26,780 nucleotides of DNA from Plasmodium relictum (GCF_900005765.1 NW_021628740.1:1-26780); one strand, 5' to 3'. Numbered from the stretch's first letter, positions 1 through 10,437 are shown. Translations and numbers: made by a program. Notes: generated from the letters alone by a model not told the origin.

Positions 1-99
1 AATATATATATATAAACGTATACTTAGTTATACATGCTCTTTATTAATTTGTTTGTTTAATACTCTAGCAAAGTCATTAAACGGGCAATTAATAAATCA
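1..99 (+). repeat. 3' end of a main-family LTR (sense)
   Basis: This is the last ~100 bp of an LTR in plus orientation, ending in the family terminus AATTAATAAATCA at 99. From base 101 the sequence matches the middle of gag as seen at 24421 onward. The LTR end therefore abuts coding sequence directly, with no primer-binding site or leader. It is either a separate LTR inserted in gag or a 5' LTR joined to mid-gag by an internal deletion. The left part lies outside the window. Confidence 0.8.
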
Positions 100-1536
100 A
101 CATGTTAAAATGCTTAAAAATGAAACTTATACACAGAGAATCCATCAAATGCAAAATTATCTTGATAAACAGATGGAATCTATTACAAAACAAAAGAAGA
201 GAGCAAAAGAAATGTATATAGAGAAACAACAAGCTAAGAAGATTGATGAAGACTTTTCTTGAAAAAGAAATAGAGTTCATAAGATAAGTAAACAAAATGA
301 ATCAGCAAAAGAACCTAACAACAATGATTATTCAGAAAAATCAGAAATAGATACATCTTGTGTTAATAAATTGAATATTATAAAGGCAATCAAGATTGTG
401 AGAAGTATAGAAAACAATTAGTAGAAGTTAATGGAAAAGTAGTAAATATCTTATTAGGTTCAAGAACGGATGTAAGTACAATATCAACTCACATCGCAAA
501 AGAATTAAATATAGATCCTGATTTAGCAATCCCATCTTTTTCAATTAGAGGATTATTTGTTAGTAATAATGCAAGAAAATTTAAAAAGGTTATAGTAAAG
601 ATACTACCTAATGATAGAACAATTAAAATAGGGTTTGTAATCATTGAGGAAAGTAAACCGCTTATTTTACTTAGAGTTACGATAATAAAACATTTAAGAC
701 ATATTATTCAAAATGAAAATTAAAAGTATGCATATGTCATGGAAATTAAAGCTAAAGATACTGAGAAAAACTTGGAAAAATAAAATCAAGAAATCATACA
801 AATTGTTATGGACAAATCTTATTTAAATAATCAGAAGATAAAGATAAAATGAAAAATTTGCTAGAAAAAAGTGTTAAACTTTGGGAAAATAAAAATATGA
901 AACCAAACGATAAATATAAAGTTTCTATTAAGGTAAGAGCAAAATATCATCTCTATAACCCTGTAATGAAGAATAGACTTCACATATTGTAATGGTAAGG
1001 AAGAAAGATGGACAGAGGAGAACTACTATGATTATCGTTATCTAAATAAATTTATATTAGATGATTCATATGTTATTCCTCACATGAAACATATATTTCA
1101 AACGTTTCATGGTACTAAATGGTTTTCAAAAATATATCTCAAAAATGGTTTTTAGAACATTTCGTTAGGGGATAATGGTAAGCAATATACAAGTTTTATA
1201 GCTCCTAAACGTGGTACATTCGCATTTAATGTGTTACCATTTGGATTAAAAACAAGTTCTACACAATTTCAAAGAATAATGGAAAATATTTTTATGAGAT
1301 TAATTCAAGAGAATTGCGTAGTTGTGTATATTGATGACATCATCATTTCAACAAAAATGATAAATGAACATCAAAATGTGTATAAAAGAGTTTATAAATT
1401 GTTGACGGACAACAATCTCGGAATAAATATTGAAAAATGCGAATTATATAAAACTTCTATTACACATTTAGGACAAGTAATTGATAGAGAAGGAATAAGA
1501 CTTTCTTTAGATAAAATAGAAAAAATCATTAGAGCG
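100..1536 (+). pseudogene. Ty3/gypsy gag-protease-RT remnant (copy 1)
   Basis: This is a decayed piece of a retrotransposon polyprotein, recognised by near-parallel similarity to the better copy at 23534-26710. It starts in gag after the zinc-finger region and runs through the protease into the reverse transcriptase. The protease active-site triad is destroyed: the Asp-Ser-Gly codons seen at 24779 read Gly-Ser-Arg here (457-465). There are a TGA near 260, several further stops and frameshifts, and a stop in the RT at the position of the conserved Gly-Tyr/Trp-Asn-Ile block near 1153. From 1231 the frame is open, with the RT core including the YIDD catalytic box at 1327-1338. Similarity stops near 1536, just before an inverted LTR. 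It cannot encode a working enzyme. Confidence 0.88.
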
Positions 1537-1543
1537 AAACGGC

Positions 1544-2160
1544 TGATTTATTAATTGCCTACTTAATGACTTTGTTAGGGTATTAAACAAACAAATTAAT
1601 AAAAAGCATGTATAAATAAATATGCGTTTTTAAATATATATATACTTATTTTTATTATATATATAACGGTTTCTCATGATGTATAATATTTAATTTGATT
1701 TAAATTTTACTGCATCTTTTAATAGACATACTAAACTGTTATAAAAGAGTTTTTTATTTACAAAGAATAAGTTTATTCTTTTAATTAAAAACATACGTAC
1801 AATTTATAACAATTAACAAAAATCAAAACTCTAATTCATTCAATGTTATTAAAAAAAAATATATATTGAATATAACATAAACATTATACTTTTTATTTCA
1901 TTAAGTTTTTTATGTAACAAAACTTAATTCTCTTTTTAATTCAAACAAACGTCAACCGACAATCAAAAAAAAAAAAAATAGTTTTAATTTTTTTTTTTTT
2001 TAATTACAAAGATTTATATAATAAAAATAAACAAAAAAAAAAAAAAAAATAACTTTATATAAATTTTTTTTTTTTAACTAATGTCAGTGTATGGCTAACT
2101 TGTACATAGACTAGTAAATTAAATGTACTATAAAAGGTTAATAACATCTTTTATTAACTA
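1544..2160 (-). repeat. Main-family LTR, antisense, near full length
   Basis: It starts with TGATTTATTAATTGCC, the reverse complement of the LTR end, and closes with TTATTAACTA, a one-base variant of the reversed LTR start TTATTAACCA. Length is 617 bp. Internal landmarks run in the order expected for an inverted LTR: AAAGAATAA palindrome, TTCAATGTTATT stem, A/T tracts, then the GTCAGTG...GGCTAAC block. It interrupts the RT of copy 1. The flanks show no obvious 5-bp duplication. Confidence 0.82.
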
Positions 2161-2305
2161 GCATTATAAGAAACCATTATATATATAATAAAAACAAATA
2201 TATATATATATATATATATAAACGTATATTTATTTATACATGCTCTTTATTAATTTGTTTGTTTAACACTCTAGCAAAGTCATTAAACAGGCAATTAATA
2301 AATCA
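2161..2305 (+). repeat. 3' part of a main-family LTR (sense)
   Basis: This 145-bp sense fragment begins GCATTATAAGAAACC and ends AATTAATAAATCA at 2305. It is the opposite-strand partner of the first ~150 bp of 1544-2160, so 1544-2305 as a whole looks like an element with long terminal inverted repeats. Confidence 0.78.
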
Positions 2306-2668
2306 ACAATATAAACCACATTGGTCATTTCCACATAAAGTGACAGATATTAAAAATGAGAATTTAAAAACCATACCCATTTATTATAGAGGAAAAGAAA
2401 TATAGATTTCTTTATCAAAGATAAAGCTATTAAATAATAAAACTAATGAAATATATGAAAAATAAATGAGAAGATTAATACAAGCAATTGATCATTATAA
2501 AAGAAAATTAGATACTACAAATGTATTAAAACCAAAAGATTACTTCTATATTTATGATAGAAATAACCTTTCACAATTGAAAGATTTGAGTAACAAAGAT
2601 GGAAAAATTGATAAAGAAATGAAAAAGAGGTTAGAAGTTATAAAACAAGACAAAGATAACAAAATATA
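2306..2668 (+). pseudogene. Probable C-terminal pol (integrase tail) remnant
   Basis: Between the LTR end and a stop at 2667-2669 is a coding-like stretch with one stop interrupting it (2463-2465), then 67 open codons from 2466. The translation is Lys/Asp-rich, with a segment LKPKDYFYIYD that could correspond to the GD-V-type strand after the catalytic core in Ty3/gypsy integrases. It sits only ~30 bp before a sense LTR, where the pol terminus is expected. No integrase catalytic residues are visible, and the part between RT and this piece is missing, so the assignment is by position and weak resemblance. It could instead be unrelated sequence. Confidence 0.4.
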
Positions 2669-2699
2669 AGTAATATTACTTTCTCTAAGTGATGGAGTA

Positions 2700-3309
2700 T
2701 GGTTAATAAAAAAATTGTTATTGACCTTTTGTAAAAATAAGATGAGTTACCAGTAAGGAAAATAAAAGTCATCCATGCATTGACTCTAGTTAGAAAAAAA
2801 AAATATATAAAGTTATTTTTTTTTATTTTTTTTATTTTAATATATATATACATCTTTGTAATTAAAAAAAAATAAAATAAAATAAAATTGTTTTTTTTTT
2901 CGTCGGTTGGTGTTAAAAAAAAGAAAAAATTAATTTTTAGTTACAAAAAAAAATTAATGAAAAAGTATAATGTTTATGTTATATTTATTGTATATTTATT
3001 TGAAATAACATTGAATAAATTAGAGTTTTGACTTCTATTAATTGTTATAAATTATGTGTGTTATTAATTAAAAGAATATACTTATTCTTTGTTAATAAAA
3101 ACTCATTTATAATATTGAACATGCCTGTTAAACGATGAAGTATAATTTAATACAAATTAAATATTATGTATCATAAGAAATGATTATATATATTAAAAAA
3201 AACAAGTATATATACAAATAAAAATCCATATATTTAGTTATACATGCTCTTTATTAATTTGTCCGTTCAATAATCTAGCAAAGTCTTTGAACAGGCAATT
3301 AATAAATCA
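2700..3309 (+). repeat. Main-family LTR, sense, full length (probable 3' LTR of copy 1)
   Basis: It begins TGGTTAATAA at 2700 and ends AATAAATCA at 3309, 610 bp, with TG...CA termini. It contains the CATTGACTCTAGTT block, the TTTGTAATTAAAA tract, an AACATTGAAT stem, an AAAGAATATACTTATTCTTT palindrome and the 3' palindromic motif. It lies just downstream of the putative pol end and in the same orientation as copy 1, as a 3' LTR should. Confidence 0.85.
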
Positions 3310-3315
3310 ATATAT

Positions 3316-3875
3316 TAACGCTAGTTAAAAATATATATATATTTTCTTTTTCTTATTTATTTTTATTCATTATATATTTTGTAATTATAAAAAAAAATAA
3401 TAAATTTAATTAATTTTTTTTTGGGGGATTTTTTTTTAATTGAAAAAAGAATCAATTTTTACCTAAAATATAAAAACTAATGTATAAAAAGTGACAATAA
3501 AAAAACTATTTATTCCTTATAATAAATAGAAAGTATAATTTTTGTATTATATTTGATTTACATATTTTGAAATAATAGCGAAATAACTTAAAATTTAATT
3601 TTTCTATTTGTTATAACTTAATTATTTTTCACTTTTCTAAATTAAAAGAATATACTTATTTACAAAGAATAAGCATACATTTGTCATAGTAAATATATAT
3701 CAGTTAAGCAATATACAATTGGTTAGATTAAATATTATATATGAAAAATATTTCAATATATTATATAAAAATAAGTATATACTCTAAAAATCAGTTTATT
3801 TAGTTATGCATACTCTTTATTAATTTGTTTGTTTATTACTTTTTAAAATGCATTGAACATGAAATTAATAAATCA
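3316..3875 (+). repeat. Main-family LTR, sense, 5'-truncated
   Basis: Similarity begins at an ACGCTAGTTAAAA block that normally lies ~85 bp into the LTR, and runs to AATTAATAAATCA ending at 3875. Internal landmarks (AAAGAATAAGC palindrome, TTTGAAATAA) are present but diverged more than in 2700-3309, so this looks like an older insertion. Confidence 0.72.
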
Positions 3876-3989
3876 CATTTAAAAAAAATATATATATCTA
3901 TTTTAACAAAATTATAATACATCTTTGTTAAAATAAATATATTTCTCTGAAACAATAAAAACTACTGAATTAAATTTACATTACAAATA

Positions 3990-4121
3990 TGAATTTATTT
4001 ATATTTAAAATAAAAATAAATATAAAAAAAAAAAGTCAATATAATTATTTATACATACTCTTTATTAAGTTTTGTATTAAATACTTTAGCAAAGTCTTTG
4101 GATAGACAATTAATTAAACTA
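3990..4121 (+). repeat. Degenerate LTR 3'-end motif
   Basis: The palindromic end motif is recognisable (ACATACTCTTTATTAAG...CTTTAGCAAAGTCTTTGGATAGACAATTAATTAA) but eroded, and only ~100 bp of upstream similarity can be suggested. It marks the boundary between the retroelement block and the gene that follows. Confidence 0.55.
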
Positions 4122-4226
4122 ACAGATATTTAATAAATTAAAGTTATCGTAACGTTTAAGATACATTTAATCTTATATTATATGTATATTTTTTTTAGTG
4201 AACAATAATTTTATTAAAAAAGTCAC

Positions 4227-5024
4227 TTATAATTTATTTTTACGTTTTTTCTCTATTTTTTCTTGTATTAAAAGGATTAAATGTATTACAATAGATAAAT
4301 TGATTAACAAATAAGCCAAAGGACCTAATATTGAATCAATATTACCAATAAATTTTATAGATAATATAAGTGAAATGAGTGATAAGGGAAAAGTAAAGGA
4401 TGATAAAATTAGTTTTAAATTATTTATGCACATTTTTGAGACCCTCTCATTAAATTTTACTTTTTCACTTTTTTCTATTGTCTCTATATCATTTCCTTCT
4501 TCTAAATATATATTCTTCTTTATACCACTTTCCTCCTTTCTTGATTCTAAATTTGTTTTTTTTAAACTCTCTTGTTTACAAAATTTGAATTCCTCATTTG
4601 TTTGTATTTTTCTATCATTACTTTCTGCTAATGATCTTTTAAATCCTAAATTTAATACGTTTTTTAAGTTATTTTTATAATTACATGACCTAAAGGAATC
4701 TCCCTAAAATATCAAAAAGACATTTAATATTTTAAAAAAGGGTTTTTTTATATTAATGTAATTTTTATTAAAAATAATGATAACAAAAAAAAATATAAAT
4801 ATTTTTAAGTACTATTATTATCCTACATTATTATAACACTGTAATACACAAATTAAAAGAGCAAATATAAAAAAAATTATAGGAAAATTTAATGTATATT
4901 TTTTATCTTTTTTATTGTATATTTTTATAGTTGATATATCTGTAGTAATAAATTCTTTGGCTATGAGGAAGTAGTATTCGGGGTATATACTAGTATTCGA
5001 TATATTATTACATCTACCTTTCAT
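4227..5024 (-). CDS. Two-exon PEXEL-bearing exported membrane protein (Plasmodium subtelomeric family)
   Basis: Exon 1 (5024-4827) encodes 66 residues and ends in a hydrophobic segment, FPIIFFIFALLICVLQC, which can serve as a recessed signal/anchor. The donor GTAGGA is at 4826. The 123-bp intron ends at an AG at 4705-4704. Exon 2 (4703-4227), joined in phase 0, encodes 158 residues, for a total of about 224. Thirty-odd residues into the mature part is RSLAE, which matches the export motif RxLxE/Q/D. A Lys/Glu-rich spacer follows, then two hydrophobic helices (exon 2 residues ~94-120 and ~122-147) and a basic tail. The architecture is that of the small subtelomeric exported-protein families of avian Plasmodium, but which named family (fam-e, -g, -h) cannot be decided here. 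The likely location is the host red cell or parasitophorous vacuole. A frameshifted relative lies at 6577-7304. Splice sites are inferred from frame, consensus and comparison with that copy. Confidence 0.75.
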
Positions 5025-6576
5025 TTTTTTTTATTTATAAAAAATTATTTTTTTTTACATATAATTAATATTACTAGGTTAAAAAAAAATAAATTAAATA
5101 ATTGAAATTTAAAAATTCTTTGTAAAAATGATAAATGTTAAAATATTTAAGGAAAAAAATTACTTTAAAATATCTTATTTAATATTTTATTTAAAATATT
5201 TATAAAAATATTTGTATAATGCTATTAAAATGGAATAGATTAATAGATTATTTAACGTGTATATATTAAATATTTAATAATTCAGTATATTTTTTAATAA
5301 TATATTTCTAAACAAATATTTTAAGTAATGATAACTTTTTATTTTCTTTAAAAAAAAAAAAGATATTATTTAATTAATAAAATTTTAAATCAAGGGTAAA
5401 TTAAAAATAATACTATGCAAAAAAAAAACAGTTTAATGATTTTAAATGGTATTTCTATACCTAGGGTAATATATGTACATACTGTTAATTCTGATCGTAA
5501 TAGAAAAGAAAAACATAAAATATAAAAATAACTATTCACTAATTTAAGTTATAAATGTAGTGATAACAATTCTATAGATTTTTAAGATATGTGCTATTAA
5601 ATAAATTTAAAAAAATATATAATTAATGATGTTTTTTATTGTATCCTAAATTTAATCAATTATAATTTTATTTTCTATTATAATTAAACTCTATAATAAT
5701 GTGCAATAAAATAATGTTTAATTATAGAAAGAAATAAAAATGAAATTAAAAATTTATGCATGCATCAATTTTTTTATAAAGAATTATTATATGATAATAA
5801 AATTATCCATAAGAAAAAAGGAGAAAAAATTAAAAAATAAAGAAAGGGATAAAAAGAATGTGAATATTTATAATAATAAAGTTAGATGTAATTATAATTT
5901 AATATTAAAAGCTATAAATAATATATGTACTATAAAATACACCTTAACGATGTAGTCAATAATAGTTTTAGCTTTATTTTAATCATAACCTAGTAATTTT
6001 ACCACATAATAACATTTTAACTATGATTAAAATTTATAATTCAATATAAAATTGGTCACATGCACATTTAATTTTTTCAAAAAAAATGATAATATTCTAA
6101 TTAAAATAAAGAAAATATATTCATATAAAATTTAATAACAATAAAGATATTAGTTTATTAAATGCATGTTAAACATTTTTTTAAAAAATTTGGAAGTTTG
6201 TGAAGTTTTAAATTAACGCAATTATGCATGTTTTAATAGGGTATCGTTAGTGAGGTAGCATAAAATAAACACATTATGCAATGTTTGATAGTAATATCTT
6301 TAAAATATTTTGCTCCAGTACATTTATGCTCCGCGGCATATTAGTGTAATTGATATATATATATATATATATATTTTTAAGTGTTTTATTTTTTTATTAT
6401 AAAATAAATTCTTAATAGAAGCAAATATGTTTCTTTTTAAATTTAAAAAGTGATTTTCTAAATTGAATTATTTCATTTGTTCCTCCTCTTAAAATATAAA
6501 AAAAAAAATAATATATGAAAATTTCTTTTTTTTTAAATGATTATTTTAATTTAAAAAGAAATAGATGATTAGAAAA
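5025..6576. other. Intergenic spacer between divergent family members
   Basis: This 1.55 kb of A/T-rich sequence lies between the starts of the two related exported-protein genes, so it should hold both upstream regions. No LTR end motif and no convincing coding region were seen. The only ORF of note (5740-5955, 71 codons, Lys/Asn/Ile-rich) has the composition of chance reading frames here. A (TA)n run lies at about 6354-6373. Confidence 0.5.
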
Positions 6577-7304
6577 ATGAATATTAATCTTATCTCAAAT
6601 AATAGTGCATATCACAGACACTATCACCATGTAAATGAAGAATTTATTGCTACAGATAGTCACTTTAAAAATAATTGATAAAAAAGAGAAAAAAAATATA
6701 TTAAATTTTCTTATAAAGTTTTATATATTTTTCCTTTAAATTTAGATATAGTTTTCTAATAATGTAGGATAATAATAGTACTTAAAAATATTTATAATTT
6801 TTTTTGTTACTATTTATTTTAATCAAAATTATATTAGTTTAAAAAAACCCTTTTTTTAAATATTGAATGTCCTTTTGCTACCTTAGTGGGACTTTTTTAG
6901 GACGCGGAATTATAAAATAGATTAAAAAACATATTAAATTTAAGATCTAAAAGATCATTAACAGAAAGCAAATGGTATAAGAATCCAAACAAAGGAAAGA
7001 TTAAAATGCTACGAACAAGATATGTGAGAAATCAGGAAAGTGAAATAGAGAAAAAGAGAAAAATAAGTGACTAAAATGTAATGAGAAAATTTCAGGAAAA
7101 TGCACAAATAATTTAAAGCTAATTTTATCATCATTTGCTATTTTTCTATCATTTTTTCCATTAGTATCACATATTACATTATAAATTTTTCATATTGATA
7201 TATTATTTTTGAGGGATATACCATTTGCTTTATTTCTTGTAACAATTTCAATATTTTTAATTTACGAAGGAATCAAAAAAAATTTAAATAATCTTTCTAA
7301 TTAA
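6577..7304 (+). pseudogene. Frameshifted relative of the exported-protein gene at 4227-5024
   Basis: It is recognised by alignment with the intact gene. Exon 1 starts with ATG at 6577, contains the matching EEFIATD segment and is stopped by TGA at 6676-6678. The intron donor GTAGGA is at 6764 and the acceptor TTAG near 6885. Exon 2 retains the export-type motif (RSLTE) but needs a one-base correction before it, and there are further stops between the motif and the membrane region. The hydrophobic C-terminal part and a final TAA at 7302-7304 are still recognisable. The first 46 bases of the intron differ from the intact gene at one position only, while the exons have drifted. No functional product is expected. 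Confidence 0.8.
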
Positions 7305-7609
7305 GATTATTCTGAATTAAAAAAATTATATATATATTATTGGTTAATAAAAGATATTATTAAACTTTTATGAAATAATAGTAACTGATAAATACGTGTT
7401 ATTATCGATATACTTTAAATAATATTAAGATGTATAAATATATAAATTTTAATTCGTTTATGTAAGTTATGTTGTTAAAAAAAATATTATGTATAAAAGT
7501 TGTTAATACATGAAGGATATTTTAGAAATATCTGCATAAAGATAAGTATAAAGGCATATATAATAAGATATTATATAGCTAAGTATTTAAAAATGCGTAT
7601 TTAAGATAC
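7305..7609. other. Spacer without recognised features
   Basis: A/T-rich sequence separates the pseudogene from the first D-family LTR. I see no coding region or repeat end in it. Confidence 0.4.
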
Positions 7610-7922
7610 TGTTCTATTGACTAGTCGTTCAAATGACTTTGCTATATTATTGAACAAACATATTAATGAAGAGCATACAAATCAATCTATATTTATTTTC
7701 TTTACGTTATTTTATTTTTATTTAAAAAAGTTATATTTAATGTCAATTAAATTGTAAGTTAATCAAAATAAACTTTTACGAAATAATAAAATATACAATA
7801 TATAATAAAAACCTTTATAAAATAACATAAAACTTATTCCTTAAAAAAAGAAAAATAATTTACTTTTTATTTTTTTTGCAGTCATTTTCCATTTTTAAAA
7901 AAGTTAATATATTCATTAACCA
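7610..7922 (-). repeat. Solo LTR, family D, antisense
   Basis: This shares a 313-bp layout with 11220-11586: an end motif (GTTCAAATGACTTTGC...TGAACAAAC...TTAATGAAGAGC), a TTATTTTCTTT...GTTATTTTA block, AATAAAAACC and CTTATTCCTTAAAAAAA. It closes with TTAACCA, the reverse of the canonical LTR start TGGTTAA. The interior is unlike the main LTR, so it is a separate but related family. Confidence 0.68.
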
Positions 7923-8154
7923 TATATATACCAATAGAACGTGTCTAAACTTACATTCACAAATATGTGTATGTAAAATAATCATGATAAAATATGCATC
8001 AATTTTTTTTTTTGGAATATAAGAATAAATAAATGTAAAAAAAAATACATTTTTTTTTTGAATTTTTAATTATGTGTGGTGAGCGTTAATTGCTGTGTAA
8101 CAAGATACATTATACTTTGCATAATGTATATGTATTGACTCAAGTGGTAGATAA
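7923..8154. other. Spacer without recognised features
   Basis: A/T-rich sequence between LTR families; nothing coding or repetitive was recognised. Confidence 0.35.
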
Positions 8155-8468
8155 TTAGTTAATAAAAGTATGTATATTAATTTTTTGTATATAATAACTA
8201 GCTAAAATAACAAGGAGGAAATTTAGTTTCGCACACAATGTTATCAACTCCAATCATGCGTTTTCAGCTAAATTAAAAAAAAAATAAAAAAATTCTTTAA
8301 TTAATTTTTTTTTAACATTTTGGTTTTTGTAAAGAAAGATATTTTTAATTTTTTTTAAAAAAAAAATGAAGTTTTTAAGAATATTTAAACTTAAGTAAAA
8401 GACATTATCTTTAATCCAAGATATTATGTATGTATGTTTATATAAGATATTTATTACATGTTAAGTGT
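8155..8468 (+). repeat. Family Y repeat, 5' part of an LTR
   Basis: It starts TTAGTTAATAAAAGTATG and matches 12091-12400 closely over ~310 bp, including AATTCTTTAATTAATT, TTTTTGTAAAGAAAGATA, TTAAACTTAAGTAAAAGAC and TTTATTACATGTTAAGT. The first ~24 bp form a palindrome (GTTAATA...TATTAA) like the start of the main LTR. Here the 3' half and end motif are missing. Confidence 0.65.
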
Positions 8469-8728
8469 AATGTGCATGCTCACTTGAGAATAATATATGT
8501 AATCAAATTTTAAATAATAAATGTATGCGGTGTCTAAAAGAAAATAAAGTACTTCCGCAGAGCAATAAAAATAAGCAAAAATACAATAAAATATTAAGAG
8601 AAAAAATATTTCATTAAATATAGTATGCTTGTGTGTATATAAGATTTATAATATATGTTATTTATATTTTACATGTGAATATTTATATATATAAATAATT
8701 AAACATTTAATTAACTTTAAAATTTAAC
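8469..8728. other. Spacer without recognised features
   Basis: A/T-rich sequence after the truncated Y repeat; no end motif, coding region or RNA gene was recognised. Confidence 0.35.
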
Positions 8729-9125
8729 TGATTTATTAATTAGATATTAAGCGAATTTAATAAAAGTGATGAATATCCAAGTTAATAAACAGAAAATTTT
8801 AGGACTCCTTTATAATTTTGTATTAAAGTTTCTATATAATACAAAACTAGTTAAATCACTTTTGAAAACTAAAATCTATAATAGATTAAATAAAAATTTA
8901 ATTGACTCAATTCGCTTGTTATCCTTTTCTCATTCATTCCTTTCACATAAAAAAAAAAATTCTACCAAAAAAAAAAAATGTAAAAAAAAAAAAGCACAAA
9001 AAAGAATAATGAGACATTAATATAATTATAACCAAGATGTGTCTTAAAATTTTTTTTATTAGATACTCTAAGTTGCTCACAGTGCTAGTATATTAGATTT
9101 TATATGCAATTTATTTCTAGGTAAG
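8729..9125 (-). repeat. Family Z repeat, antisense
   Basis: It begins TGATTTATTAATTAGATATT, a variant of the common antisense LTR start. Then comes a Z-specific body: ATCCAAGTTAATAAA, TTTAGGACTCCTTTATAATT, AATACAAAAC...TTAAATCACTTTT, TTATTCATTCCTTTC, a poly-A region, ATAATTATAACCAAGATG and TTTATTAGATACTCTAAG. Related copies are at 20749-20959 plus 21521-21700, and at 22458-22711. An 84-codon ORF inside (8766-9020) is part of the repeat and not considered a gene. Confidence 0.62.
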
Positions 9126-9717
9126 TGGTTAATAAAAGATGTTATTAACCTTTATAGTACATTAAGTTAATTTACTAGTCGTGTATATACAAGTTACCTA
9201 TGCACTGACTGATTAACAAAGGGTATTATAATTTTTGTAGTACAATCAGTTAGTTTATTGTATGTGTATGTACAAACTAAAATGTACTGACACTAATAAA
9301 AATTAAAAAAAAAAAATATATATATATATATTTTTTTTTGTTTGTTTATTTTGTTTTTGAAATATTTAAAAAAAAAAAAAATATATTTTTTTTTTTGGTG
9401 AGAAAATTTTTAGTAAATAAAAATTTATTTATCTTTTATTTTTATAAGAGATAAAATTAATAATATTTATATAATATTCAATGTATATCTTGAAATAACA
9501 TTGAATAATATAAAGTTTTGACTTTATTAATTATTATAGTTTGTCTATATGTTTTTAATTAAAAGAATAAGTAATTCTTTGTAAATAAAAACTCATTTAT
9601 AACAATTAGTAAGTCTATTAAAATAGGCAACGAAATTTAACTCAGTTATAAATGTTCTTTATTAATTTGTTTGTTTAACACTCTAGCAAAGTCATTAAGC
9701 GGGCAATTAATAAATCA
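9126..9717 (+). repeat. Main-family LTR, sense, full length with duplicated 5' unit
   Basis: It runs from TGGTTAATAA at 9126 to AATAAATCA at 9717, 592 bp. The first ~84 bp (up to GCACTGAC) are followed by a diverged second copy starting TGATTAACAAAGG at 9210, so the 5' end is tandemly duplicated. Then come the A/T tracts, the ACATTGAAT stem, the AAAGAATAAGTAATTCTTT palindrome and the end motif. It sits at the end of the Z repeat. Confidence 0.83.
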
Positions 9718-9818
9718 GCATCATAAGAAAACATTATACATATAAGTCATACATGCTCTTTATTAATCTGTTTGTTTAATACTCTAGCAAAGTGATTAAG
9801 CAGGCTATTAATAAATCA
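9718..9818 (+). repeat. 3' end of a main-family LTR (sense)
   Basis: A 101-bp fragment GCATCATAAGAAAAC...AATAAATCA lies directly behind the full LTR. It has the same start point as the fragment at 2161, within a few bases. Confidence 0.75.
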
Positions 9819-9819
9819 A

Positions 9820-10271
9820 GTATTAAACAAAAAAATTAATAAAGAGCATGTATAAATAAATATACGTTTTTAAATATATATATACTTGTTTTATTGTATA
9901 TATAATAGTTTCTTGTGATGTATAATATTTAATTTGATTAAAAAATTTCTGAATCTTTTAATAGACATGCTAAACTGTTATTAAGGAGTTTTTATTTACA
10001 AAGAATCAGTTTATTCTTTTAATTAAAAATATACATACAATTCATAACAATTAGCAAAAGTCAAAAATCTAATTTATTCAATGTTATTTCAAAAATATAA
10101 ATTGAATATAGCATAAGCAATATACTTTTTGTTTCTTTATGTTTTTCATGTAAAAAAAATAACCTTATATATTTTTTTTTTTTAACTAGAGTCAGTGCAT
10201 GGCTAACTTGTACATACACGACTAGTAAACTTAATATACTATAAAAGATTAATGACATCTTTTATTAATCA
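9820..10271 (-). repeat. Main-family LTR, antisense, missing ~35 bp of its 3' end
   Basis: It begins inside the end motif (AGTATTAAACAAAAAAATTAATAAAGAGC). It runs through the AAAGAATCAGTTTATTCTTT palindrome, the TTCAATGTTATTTC stem and the GTCAGTGCATGGCTAAC block to TTATTAATCA at 10271. Two 65-codon ORFs on the minus strand here are LTR sequence, not genes. Confidence 0.78.
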
Positions 10272-10437
10272 ATAATCAATCATTTTGAAGATTAAAATTT
10301 TTAATAAAAATAAAGGCTATTTTTATTAGTGTAATTAAACTTTTCTTGAGTATTAATTGCTCAGTTAAGTAAATATATATTTAAGGTTTTAATGGAATAG
10401 TGTAATTTTACAATATGAGAAATAAGTAGAGAAAACT

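Noticed and set aside
1544-2305. A DNA transposon or MITE with ~150-bp terminal inverted repeats
   Set aside because: The halves are better explained as an antisense LTR next to a sense LTR fragment. The LTR ends are fixed independently at 20960-21520.
5740-5955. 71-codon ORF in the spacer between the two exported-protein genes
   Set aside because: Composition is like random A/T-rich frames, with no export motif, partner exon or similarity to neighbours.
6230-6350. Locally GC-richer patch (GCTCCGCGGC) as a possible RNA gene
   Set aside because: No cloverleaf, snoRNA box pair or other recognisable fold could be assembled by eye.
8766-9020. 84-codon ORF
   Set aside because: Lies wholly inside a Z repeat; the other Z copies do not keep the frame open.
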